In this document: one piece after another, positions 1 to 7,763 of the stretch
Numbering within the stretch: position 1 is the first letter of the stretch
Layout of the letters: the number at the start of each line of letters is the position of its first letter
Assembly: GCA_036496265.1 (NCBI GenBank)
Contig: DASXLL010000359.1
Coordinates: 1 to 18,031 of the forward strand
From: CAYLLN01 sp036496265
Lineage (GTDB): Bacteria > Planctomycetota > Planctomycetia > Pirellulales > Pirellulaceae
Direction: 5' to 3'
DNA: 18,031 nucleotides
Notes under the pieces: generated by a model
The model's input: only the letters and a program-made list of their open reading frames with translations
What the model was told of the DNA's origin: nothing
The model's database searches: none
Position numbers and translations under genes: made by a program

Positions 1-3000
1 CGCCCGTGTTGTTGGCGACGATCGAATTGCCCAGTGTCAGCGTGGCCGATGTCCCATCCACGACTTCGAAAATTCCCGCGGCGAGAGGCGCGTCGTTCTC
101 CGCGACGGTCGAATTGATCAGCCGGAGATTCGTGGGCTGAGCTGAAGCGGTACCGCCCGCGATCACAATGCCGCCGCCCTGCTGGCTCGCCTTATTGCGG
201 CTGAGGGTAACATTCGTCAGGGCCGCATTGACATTCGCAATGGCCAGTCCGCCGCCACTCGCGGCGCTATTATTCATGATCGTGACGTTCGTCAGCTCCA
301 GACTGCCCAATATCGCCGTGATGCCGCCTCCCGAGGTCTCAGCCGTATCCAAGTGGCTATCGCGAATCACGCTGTCCGTAATCACCAGGCGCTCGGCCGC
401 GGCATTGAAAAGAATTGCGCCGCCAGTTCCCGGAAAATCGTTCCCCACGCCATTGCCGTCCCGAATCGTCAGCCCGCTCAAGTTATAGGTGTTTGCGCCG
501 CCACCGTCGAAGAAAAATACCCGCGACTGTGTCGCGCCGCTACCGCCGGAAATTGCCAGCTTGTCCGCGCCCAGGCCCTGAATCGTCACGGAACTGGAGA
601 CATGCAGTTCGCCCAAGCTCAGCGTGATCGTCTGCCCGGCCAGCGCCCTCGCGAACGTGATGGTGTCCGCGGTGGGATTGGCGTTGGTCCACTGGATCGC
701 TTCCCGCAGCGACAAATTCCCCGGCCCAACGTCGCCGTCGTCTTCATCAGTCGCGGTATCGACCACGAGGCTGACCGGCTGCACTTCGCTCGCTCCCATA
801 TCGACCGTGCCGCCAAAAATCCGCGCAAAACCGCGCTGGTCGGTGGTAAGCGGGCCCAACTCGTCATCGATCGCCACGCTATTGTCGCCGGCGTCGATGA
901 CGGGGCTGCCCCTCAGCGGCTGATGGGTTTTCGTCGGCCCGCCGAAGTTGCCCAAGTCGCTTAGCAGCGGGTCGAGCGGATCGTCGTGCGTGCCAACAAG
1001 ATTGCCTGTGCCGGTTTGAAAATCGGAGTCATTCAAGCCATTACGATCGCCGATGAGGCTGTCCGTAATGAATAGGGGAATGTTGCCGTGCGCCAAGTCG
1101 GGATGGCTGCTGTTCTCATAATCGTGGTTCTGCGCAGCAATTGCATTGCGGAACGTCGCGGTCGTGCTGAGGAATGCTCCGCCGCCGTCGCTGTTCAGCG
1201 CCGCGACGGAATTACGGATGAGCGTGCTATTGGTGACTGCCACGTAGCCCGCGGCAAAAATCCCGCCGCCCGACGCGTTTTCGCCGATGGTCGAATTGCC
1301 GGAGATCGTGCTGTTCGTCACCCGGGTCACCCGGGCCAAGCCTCCCGCGTAAATTCCGCCGCCTGTGGCATTGAGACCAGCGGTTGAGTTGTCGGAGATC
1401 GTGCTACTGAGCACGGCCAAGGAATCCAGGGCGAAAATGCCGCCGCCGGGACTGTCGATACCGAATGCCTGGTTGCCCGCAATCGTGCTATTAAGAATCA
1501 CCAGGGGACCGCTGGACGCAATGCCGCCGCCGGGACTATCGTCGCCGACCGTCATGTTCCCCGAAACAACGCTGTTGAGAATCGTCAGTTGGCCGTTGGT
1601 AAAGGATCGAATCCCGCCGCCCGCCTCGTCCTGCGAATCAGTTCTCCCGCTGCTCACGGTCAATTCGTTGAAAGTCACGTCCGCCGATGTTGCAAGTATG
1701 TCAAACACGCGCGACTGCTGCTGACCGTCGATGACCGTATTGTCGATCCCGTTGCCGGTTATTGTGACGCTATCGCTGATCTCCAATTGCCCCAGCGACA
1801 GCAAAATCGGCTGCCCGTTGAGCGCGGGGGCGAACGTGATGGTGTTGCTGCCCAAGCTGCCGTTGGCCAGCCCAATCGCCTCGCGCAGGCTCAGATCGTT
1901 GGCGGTCGCCACCGCATCCAGCTCGTCGTCGGCTGTCGTGACGACCAGGGGAAACGGAACCGCGCCCACTTCGACCGCGCCCATATCGACCGTGCCGTTG
2001 ATAAAGCGCGGAAAGCCCCGTTGATCCTCGGGCAAGTCCGTGTGCGTTACAGGATCGAGAGCCAGATTATTTTTGCCCGCGTCGATCACCGGGCTGCCGG
2101 CCAGCGGCCGGTGCGTTCGCAGCAGTCCGCCGTTGTAAGTCAACGGGGCGAGTTGCGGGTCGAGCGGCGCGGCGTGCGACCCAATGAAATTGCCGTTGCC
2201 GTCGCGGGTGCCCGGTGCGGTTGGCGTGAGCCCGGTCCCGCTGTTATTGCCGATCAGGCTGAACTGAGCATTCACGCTGCCGCCGACGGACAGGTCGGGA
2301 TTTCCGGCCGCGTCGTCACGGTTCCCCGCGACGATGGAATTGAACAAGTTCAGATCGCCAGAGGCCATGTAGATGCCGCCGCATTCGTCCTGCGAATCAT
2401 TGTCCGTAATGGTCGAATTGATAATCGTCGCCATGCTCGTGTACATCGCCCCGCCCAGCTCTGTCGCAAAATTGCCGCTGAACGTGCTATTGGTCACCGT
2501 CACACCGACTTGAAAGAAATCGATGTCCAGGCCGCCCCCGACCAGATTGGCCTGGTTATTGATAAAGGAGCTATTGCTAATGCTCACCGCATCCGACGTT
2601 TTGACGCCGCCGCCGGAGCCGGGCGCGAAGTTACCGCTAAACTCGCTATTGATGACGAAAACTTGGCCTTCTGCCCAGACGCCGCCCCCGTCGCCATCAG
2701 CATTGTTGTCCGCCACGCGGCTGTTAAGCACCGTCAGCGTGTCTGAGGATTGTGAACGAATGCCGCCGCCATCCGCGCCCGCCGCTGATTGGCCATCGCG
2801 AAGAGTCAGCCCGTCAAACGTAATATCGCCGGCCGTGGGCGCGACATCGAATACCCGCGAGTTGTGCTGAGCATCGACAATCGTGTTGTCCGCCCCATTG
2901 CCCCGAATCGTGACGCTATCGTTGATATTCAATTGGCCCAGCGTCAGCAACACCGGCTGGCCGTTCAGCGCCGGCGAAAACGTGATCGTATCCGCGTCGG

Positions 3001-6000
3001 GATTGGCGTCGGTGAACGCCAGCGCCTCGCGGAGGCTCAAATTAGTCGCGTCAAAAGCCGCATCGAGTTCGTCGCTATTGGTCGTCACCACCAGGCTAAG
3101 CGTTTGCCGCTCGAAAGCGCCCATATCGATCGTGCCCAGTCCATTGGGATTGGCCGCGTTGACCACGCGCCGGAAGGGAACGCCCCGCTGATCGGTCGGC
3201 AGCGAGCCCTGCGTAATCGGGTCAAGCGCCAAAAAGCAGTTGCCGGCATCGATCGCCGGACTGCCCGGCAAAAGAGCATGTGTCTTCGTTGGGCCGCCAT
3301 TCATGGCCAGCGGAGCGAGCTTGGGATCGATCGGCGCCGCGGCCGTGCCGACCAAATTGCCGCTAGCATCAGGCTGCCCCACGGGAGCGGCAGTGAGCGG
3401 CGATCCGCTCTTGTCGCCGATCAAGCTGGACTCCGCGCTCATCGTGAAAGCCGAAACATCGGGCGAGCTACCGTTGCCCGTATCGTGGTTGCCGGCGACG
3501 ATTGTGTTCCGCACCTTGACGGTATTATTGGCAAAAATGCCGCCTCCCTCATCGGCGGCGCTGTTGTCGGTGATGGTGCTGTTGATGAAGGTCGCATCAC
3601 TTATCGCTTCGATTCCGCCGCCGTCACGTGCGGCCCCGTTGCCGCTGATCGTGCTGTTGACGACGGTTAGCCGGCCGGCCACGTGAATACCGCCGCCATC
3701 CAGCCCCGACGAGTTCCCCCAGATCGAGCAGCCGATGAGAAACAAGTCGGCTTCCGAATAGATCGCCCCGCCCTTCGAGGCCCCAAAGGTCCCATTGTTC
3801 GACAGCGTGGTGTTAAGAATCGTCAGGGTCCCCAGCGCGAGCGAACGGATGGCGCCGCCGTCCTGCCCGGCCCCGGTCGTCGCGCCGTTGGTAAGCGTCA
3901 AGTTCTCCAGTGTCACATCGCTGAACGTTTCGCCAATGTCCAGCAGCCGGGAAGCCACTTCGCTGCCAATGATCGTGGTGCTCGCCGCAACACTGCCTTC
4001 AATCGTGACCGAGTCGCTGATTTCCAGTTGTCCCATCGCCAGAACGATCGGCTGGCCATCTATCGCCGACGAAAAAGTGATCGTATCCGGCCCCGGATTG
4101 ACGTTCGCCAGCGCCAGCGCCTCGCGGAGGCTCAAATCAGCCGCGTCATAAACCGAATCCAGTTCGTCATTTGCCGTCGTGACGACCAGGCTCAGCGACT
4201 GCGCCTCGTAAGCCCCCATATCGACGATGCCGGGCGCGTTGGGAACCGCGAAATTGGCGATCCGAAAGAAAACGCCGCCCCGCTGGTCGCTGAAAAACAT
4301 ATCCTGCGTTAGTGCGTCCTTCACCAGAAAGTCGTTGCCCGCGTCGATCGCGGGGCTATCCGACAAGAGCGCCCGCGTCTGCGTCGGGCCGCCGTTATCG
4401 GCCAGCGGAGCGAGACGAGGATCGATCCGCGCCGTGTGCTGGCCGATCAGGTTGCCGTCGCTGTCGGGCGAGCCATCAGCCGGCGATGCGCCCACCGGCG
4501 TGCCGCTGTTGTCGCCGATCAGGCTGTACGAGGGTGCGATGGCAGCCGTGGTGAGAATATCCGGCGAGCTTCCATCGTCGTCGATGTTGGTCGCCACGAT
4601 CGTATTCGTAACCACCGCGATAGCCGCAAAAATGCCGCCGCCGTCATGAACGGCCGAATTGCCGGCGATCGTGCTGCTCGACAAAATGGCGGTCCGTGCG
4701 TGGATTGCGCCTCCGTCACCCCCAGCCGAGTTTCCGCTAAACGTGCTGTCGGTCAGGTACAGATTTTCCGTCGTATAAATTGCGCCGCCGTCGAGGCCCG
4801 CGCCGTTGCCGCTGAACGTGCTGCTCGTGACATTCACGTCTCCCTCGGCATAAATCGCCCCGCCGTTGGCGCTGGCGCCGGTCGTCTCGTCGCCGGTGAA
4901 AACGCTCCCGCGAATCGTCAGCATCCCCGTCGATAGCGAGCGGATGCCGCCTCCAGGCTCCGTAGCGCCGGTCGTCTTGCCCTCCGCCACCGTAACGCCG
5001 TCGATTTCCACATCCCCGGCTTCCGGTGTGATGTCGAAGACGCGCGACTTCTGCTGAGCGTCGATGAACGTATTAAGAGGCCCATTGCCAACAATTTGGA
5101 CCGAATCCGTGATGAGGAGCGCAGCCGTCACGTTGATGCCCTGACGATTCAGTCGCGACGAGAACGTAATCGTATCCGTCCCCGGATTGGCGTTCGCCAG
5201 TATCAACGCCTCGCGGAGGCTCAAATCCGTCGGATCATAAATCGGATCCGCCTCATCGTCGCCCGTGGTCACGACGAGGTTGAACGTTTGCTGCTCATAG
5301 GCCCCCATGTCGGCCTGGTCCAATGTTGTGGCGACGACGCGATCGAACGGCAAGCCGCGCTGGTCGCTTGCCGCAGAGCCCAGAAACCGAATCTCGCCCA
5401 GCCCCACACGGTCGCCGCCAGCCGCTCCGGGCTCGCCGTTGTAATTCGATAGAACGCGAACTTTCACGACATTCGCCTGAAAAACGCCGTCAAAAAACAG
5501 CGTTTCCTCGTCGGCCGCCGTCCGCGCGTGCAGCAGCGTAAACGCATTGCCGAACGTCGCGCCGCCATCGGTCGAGAACGACACATCGAGATTCTTCGCC
5601 TCGTTGTCATTGACCCCGAACGGGTTGTAACCCCACACCGCCAGCGCCGACAGGCTATACGTCCCGTCCAAGGTGAATGTCAGTTCCGGAACCGGCCCGC
5701 CCCCGCTGTAATAGTCCGGAAAAAAAGCGTCCGTCACCCAGGCCGTGTCTTGGGTCGCGCTCTGCGTGACGGTCGTGTAATTGTCGATCGTCGGTGTTGC
5801 GGAAAGCGCGCTGCCGTCGATCAGCCGAGTTGCTTTCCACAAGTCGGTCGCATCGGTCGCGGAGGTCACGCTCACCGGATTGATCAGCAACGCTTCGTTG
5901 GTCGCGGCATCGATCGCCGGGCTATCGGGCAGCAGCGCATGAGTCTGCGTCGGTCCGCCGTTATTGGCCAGCGGCGCAAGTTGTGGCGCGATCGGCGCAG

Positions 6001-6890
6001 CCTGCGTGCCGACGAGATTCCCGTTGGCATCCGGCGACCCCACCGGCGCGGCGTTCAGCGTCGTGCCGGTGTTGTCCCCGATCAGGCTGAACTTCGCGGT
6101 CACGCGAAACGTGGCGATGTCCGTCGGCGTGCCGGCCGGCGTAATATTCCCAGCCACGATCGAATTCGTGAGCGTAGCCACTTCGACGGCAAACACGCCG
6201 CCGCCGCTGCTCGCGTTATTTTTAGTCACGGTGCTGCTGCTTAGCGTGACCTGATTTCCTCGAATTCCGCCGCCGGACATCGCCGTCGTGTTTCCGCTGA
6301 TCGTGCTGCCCGTCACATTCACCTGATCAGAGCCGCTGATGCCCCCGCCACTGCCTGACGACGTGTTCTGATTGATCGTGCTGCCGCTCACGGTGAGGAC
6401 GCCATCCGCTCGAATTCCTCCGCCCGAAGCCGCCGTCGAATTATTGCTGATCGTGCAAGTCTCAATGACAAGATTGCCCATTGCATACACAGCGCCGCCC
6501 ATCGTGCCGCTGCCAGCCGTCGTGTTACCGGTCAGCGTGCTGTTTTGAATAGTCAGCGTCCCGCTCGACTGCGAACGAACGCCGCCTCCATGGTCATTCG
6601 TGGCCGTTGTCTTGCCGCGAATCATCGAAAATCCGCTGATCGTCACATCGCCCGCCGTCGCCCCAATGTCAAACACCCGCGACGCCAAATGCGCGTCGAT
6701 GATCGTCACATCCGCGCCATTGCCAAAAATGAACACCGGCTCCGTGATGCTCAGCGCTCCCCCCGCTCCCAGCAAAATCGTCCCCGACAACCCCGGAGCA
6801 AACTCGATCCGATCATTCCCCGGCTGCCCCGCCGTCGATCCATCCACGCTCTGATTCGTATTCGCCGCCTGAATCGCCTCCCGCAGCGTA
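1..6890 (-). repeat. Six tandem protein-coding modules of about 365-390 residues
   Basis: The LREA motif of each module lies at about 6886-6875, 5221-5207, 4131-4117, 3038-3024, 1890-1876 and 713-699. Successive distances are roughly 1.67 kb (module 1 contains an extra ~540 bp), 1.09, 1.09, 1.14 and 1.18 kb. The sixth module is cut by the window edge. The order of conserved blocks is the same in each full module: LREA, TITF, SVTI, SRVFD, GGGI rungs, SLIG, SPAIDAGN, DQRG, DMGA. Only short blocks are near-identical, so this is an old amplification, not a recent DNA duplication. Confidence 0.85.
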
Positions 6891-7063
6891 ACCCCATCGA
6901 ACACACCCACTGCATCATCAACCCGAGTCACGGTAATAACTGCCAGCAACTCCCGCCCCTCCAATGGCTCCAGAAATAGCCGACGAAACCGCTGCCCTCC
7001 CGGACGCCGCCCAGGCCGCCTGCGTTTAACTGCTTTTTCCGGGCTGCGACGCGAGAAATTCAA
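1..7063 (-). CDS. Giant secreted modular beta-helix protein, C-terminus outside the window
   Basis: One frame stays open for about 2354 codons. I read it through most of its length and met no stop. The N-terminus is basic, followed by LEPLEGRELLA at residues 31-41, a motif family seen at the start of planctomycete exported proteins. After it come six modules, each opening with an LSLREA-like segment (near residues 60, 615, 978, 1343, 1725 and 2117), then beta-helix rungs of the GGGI...NSTISGN type, then SLIGDNSG, ALLPGSPAIDAGN, DQRG and DMGA. These match the CSLREA and choice-of-anchor-Q patterns. The start is TTG at 7063, with GAGG 5 nt upstream; no ATG lies nearby in frame. The likely role is a cell-surface or extracellular fibre or adhesin; substrate and anchor are unknown because the C-terminus is missing. 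It is divergent from the sigma/kinase pair. The family call is firm, the function is not. Confidence 0.9.
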   Translation of the reverse strand, partial: MNFSRRSPEKAVKRRRPGRRPGGQRFRRLFLEPLEGRELLAVITVTRVDDAVGVFDGVTLREAIQAANTNQSVDGSTAGQPGNDRIEFAPGLSGTILLGAGGALSITEPVFIFGNGADVTIIDAHLASRVFDIGATAGDVTISGFSMIRGKTTATNDHGGGVRSQSSGTLTIQNSTLTGNTTAGSGTMGGAVYAMGNLVIETCTISNNSTAASGGGIRADGVLTVSGSTINQNTSSGSGGGISGSDQVNVTGSTISGNTTAMSGGGIRGNQVTLSSSTVTKNNASSGGGVFAVEVATLTNSIVAGNITPAGTPTDIATFRVTAKFSLIGDNTGTTLNAAPVGSPDANGNLVGTQAAPIAPQLAPLANNGGPTQTHALLPDSPAIDAATNEALLINPVSVTSATDATDLWKATRLIDGSALSATPTIDNYTTVTQSATQDTAWVTDAFFPDYYSGGGPVPELTFTLDGTYSLSALAVWGYNPFGVNDNEAKNLDVSFSTDGGATFGNAFTLLHARTAADEETLFFDGVFQANVVKVRVLSNYNGEPGAAGGDRVGLGEIRFLGSAASDQRGLPFDRVVATTLDQADMGAYEQQTFNLVVTTGDDEADPIYDPTDLSLREALILANANPGTDTITFSSRLNRQGINVTAALLITDSVQIVGNGPLNTFIDAQQKSRVFDITPEAGDVEIDGVTVAEGKTTGATEPGGGIRSLSTGMLTIRGSVFTGDETTGASANGGAIYAEGDVNVTSSTFSGNGAGLDGGAIYTTENLYLTDSTFSGNSAGGDGGAIHARTAILSSSTIAGNSAVHDGGGIFAAIAVVTNTIVATNIDDDGSSPDILTTAAIAPSYSLIGDNSGTPVGASPADGSPDSDGNLIGQHTARIDPRLAPLADNGGPTQTRALLSDSPAIDAGNDFLVKDALTQDMFFSDQRGGVFFRIANFAVPNAPGIVDMGAYEAQSLSLVVTTANDELDSVYDAADLSLREALALANVNPGPDTITFSSAIDGQPIVLAMGQLEISDSVTIEGSVAASTTIIGSEVASRLLDIGETFSDVTLENLTLTNGATTGAGQDGGAIRSLALGTLTILNTTLSNNGTFGASKGGAIYSEADLFLIGCSIWGNSSGLDGGGIHVAGRLTVVNSTISGNGAARDGGGIEAISDATFINSTITDNSAADEGGGIFANNTVKVRNTIVAGNHDTGNGSSPDVSAFTMSAESSLIGDKSGSPLTAAPVGQPDASGNLVGTAAAPIDPKLAPLAMNGGPTKTHALLPGSPAIDAGNCFLALDPITQGSLPTDQRGVPFRRVVNAANPNGLGTIDMGAFERQTLSLVVTTNSDELDAAFDATNLSLREALAFTDANPDADTITFSPALNGQPVLLTLGQLNINDSVTIRGNGADNTIVDAQHNSRVFDVAPTAGDITFDGLTLRDGQSAAGADGGGIRSQSSDTLTVLNSRVADNNADGDGGGVWAEGQVFVINSEFSGNFAPGSGGGVKTSDAVSISNSSFINNQANLVGGGLDIDFFQVGVTVTNSTFSGNFATELGGAMYTSMATIINSTITDNDSQDECGGIYMASGDLNLFNSIVAGNRDDAAGNPDLSVGGSVNAQFSLIGNNSGTGLTPTAPGTRDGNGNFIGSHAAPLDPQLAPLTYNGGLLRTHRPLAGSPVIDAGKNNLALDPVTHTDLPEDQRGFPRFINGTVDMGAVEVGAVPFPLVVTTADDELDAVATANDLSLREAIGLANGSLGSNTITFAPALNGQPILLSLGQLEISDSVTITGNGIDNTVIDGQQQSRVFDILATSADVTFNELTVSSGRTDSQDEAGGGIRSFTNGQLTILNSVVSGNMTVGDDSPGGGIASSGPLVILNSTIAGNQAFGIDSPGGGIFALDSLAVLSSTISDNSTAGLNATGGGIYAGGLARVTRVTNSTISGNSTIGENASGGGIFAAGYVAVTNSTLIRNSVAALNSDGGGAFLSTTATFRNAIAAQNHDYENSSHPDLAHGNIPLFITDSLIGDRNGLNDSDFQTGTGNLVGTHDDPLDPLLSDLGNFGGPTKTHQPLRGSPVIDAGDNSVAIDDELGPLTTDQRGFARIFGGTVDMGASEVQPVSLVVDTATDEDDGDVGPGNLSLREAIQWTNANPTADTITFARALAGQTITLSLGELHVSSSVTIQGLGADKLAISGGSGATQSRVFFFDGGGANTYNLSGLTIRDGNGVGNDFPGTGGAILFNAAAERLVITDSVIRDSHLDTAETSGGGITAILGSLELTNVTIMNNSAASGGGLAIANVNAALTNVTLSRNKASQQGGGIVIAGGTASAQPTNLRLINSTVAENDAPLAAGIFEVVDGTSATLTLGNSIVANNTG
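5366..5905 (-). other. Discoidin-like (F5/8 type C-like) domain inserted in module 1
   Basis: About residues 387-566 of the giant protein. In the other modules SPAIDAGN is followed after some 15-20 residues by DQRG. Here SPAIDA is followed by about 180 residues before DQRG resumes. The inserted stretch reads as a galactose-binding-like jelly roll: ATRLIDG near its start, TAWVTDAFF, LTFTLDG, LSALAVWGYNP, LDVSFSTDGG, VVKVRVLSNY and a final GLGEIRFLG. That order matches F5/8 type C and related carbohydrate-binding domains. A role in glycan or surface binding is inferred from the fold only. Confidence 0.65.
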
Positions 7064-7102
7064 GCCAACCTCGTAAATTTCCAGGGACGAACTTGCTCTT
7101 GT

Positions 7103-7130
7103 CCTATATTCATCTGAAAATGGGGTCCAA
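7103..7130 (-). promoter_or_regulatory. Candidate promoter of the giant surface protein gene
   Basis: On the minus strand TTGGAC (7130-7125) is followed after 16 nt by TATAGG (7108-7103). A start of transcription near 7096 would leave a leader of about 33 nt before the TTG start at 7063, with room for the GAGG ribosome site. The match to a housekeeping promoter is only partial, and no competing motif was scored. Confidence 0.3.
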
Positions 7131-7174
7131 CTAGGGTCAAAAATCCCCAAAAAATTCGGCGAGCCTGCCAACTC

Positions 7175-7180
7175 AAGGAA
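7175..7180 (+). promoter_or_regulatory. Shine-Dalgarno site that points to a non-canonical sigma factor start
   Basis: AAGGAA lies 7 nt before an in-frame ATT at 7188. There is no ATG, GTG or TTG in the sigma factor frame between the upstream stop (TAA at 7074) and TTG at 7275, and that TTG lies inside conserved sigma region 2. This site is the best ribosome-binding match in the interval. Confidence 0.4.
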
Positions 7181-7187
7181 ACTCGCG

Positions 7188-7763
7188 ATTTCCGATCAGC
7201 GAATCATTGGACCCGCTTTCCAAAAGCAGCCGGCGGCCGACCTGCTGCCGGAGGTTTACGCCGAGCTGCGCCATTTGGCCGCGGTCCTTTCTGGTCGGCT
7301 GCAGCCGGGGCAGACGCTCCAACCGACTGCCCTCGTCCACGAGGCCTACATGCGGCTCGTGCGGAACCAAGACCCCGGCTGGGACGGCCGGCGGCATTTT
7401 TTCGGCGCGGCGGCTCAAGCGATGCGCGAGATCCTCATCGAGCAGGCCCGCCGCAAAGCTTCGCTCAAGCACGGCGGGGCCAACGCCCGCGTCGAATTGA
7501 GCGACGGCCTGGCCATGATCGTTCCCCCGGCTGACGACTTACTCGCACTCGACGAGGCCATCCAAAAACTTCAAGTCGCCAAGCCGTACCTGGCCGAAAT
7601 CGTCATGCTCCGCTATTACACCGGCATGACGTTCGAAGAAACCGCCGACGTCGTCGGCAGTTCGGTCAGCACCGTCAAGCGCGGATGGCGATTCGCCCGG
7701 GCGTGGCTCGCAAGGGAACTGGGCGAAAGCGCTCCCGAACCCGCGGAGCCGCCCAATGCCTGA
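7188..7763 (+). CDS. ECF-type RNA polymerase sigma factor
   Basis: A sigma-70 family factor of the short, kinase-linked ECF type common in planctomycetes. With the start chosen here it has 191 residues, the usual length for this family. Region 2 shows LLPEVYAELRHLA, then GQTLQPTALVHEAYMRLV. The segment HFFGAAAQAMREILIEQARR follows. Region 4 near the C-terminus has VMLRYYTGMTFEETADVVG and STVKRGWRFARAWL, the helix-turn-helix that reads the -35 element. The start is uncertain: ATT at 7188 has a good ribosome site and gives a natural length, CTG at 7242 or 7245 is possible, and the first ordinary start (TTG 7275) would delete conserved residues. Its stop overlaps the kinase start by 8 nt, so the two are probably translationally coupled and the kinase may control the sigma factor. 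Confidence 0.85.
   Translation: MSDQRIIGPAFQKQPAADLLPEVYAELRHLAAVLSGRLQPGQTLQPTALVHEAYMRLVRNQDPGWDGRRHFFGAAAQAMREILIEQARRKASLKHGGANARVELSDGLAMIVPPADDLLALDEAIQKLQVAKPYLAEIVMLRYYTGMTFEETADVVGSSVSTVKRGWRFARAWLARELGESAPEPAEPPNA

Noticed and set aside
168..6979. Many long plus-strand open frames (for example at 353-964, 1589-2746, 2789-3670, 5528-6244)
   Set aside because: They are antisense readings of the giant minus-strand gene. Their proteins are Arg/Ala-rich without motifs, while the minus frame gives periodic beta-helix modules.
7207..7500. Plus-strand frame beginning at TTG 7207 inside the sigma gene
   Set aside because: Its product has no family likeness; the overlapping frame contains sigma regions 2 and 4.
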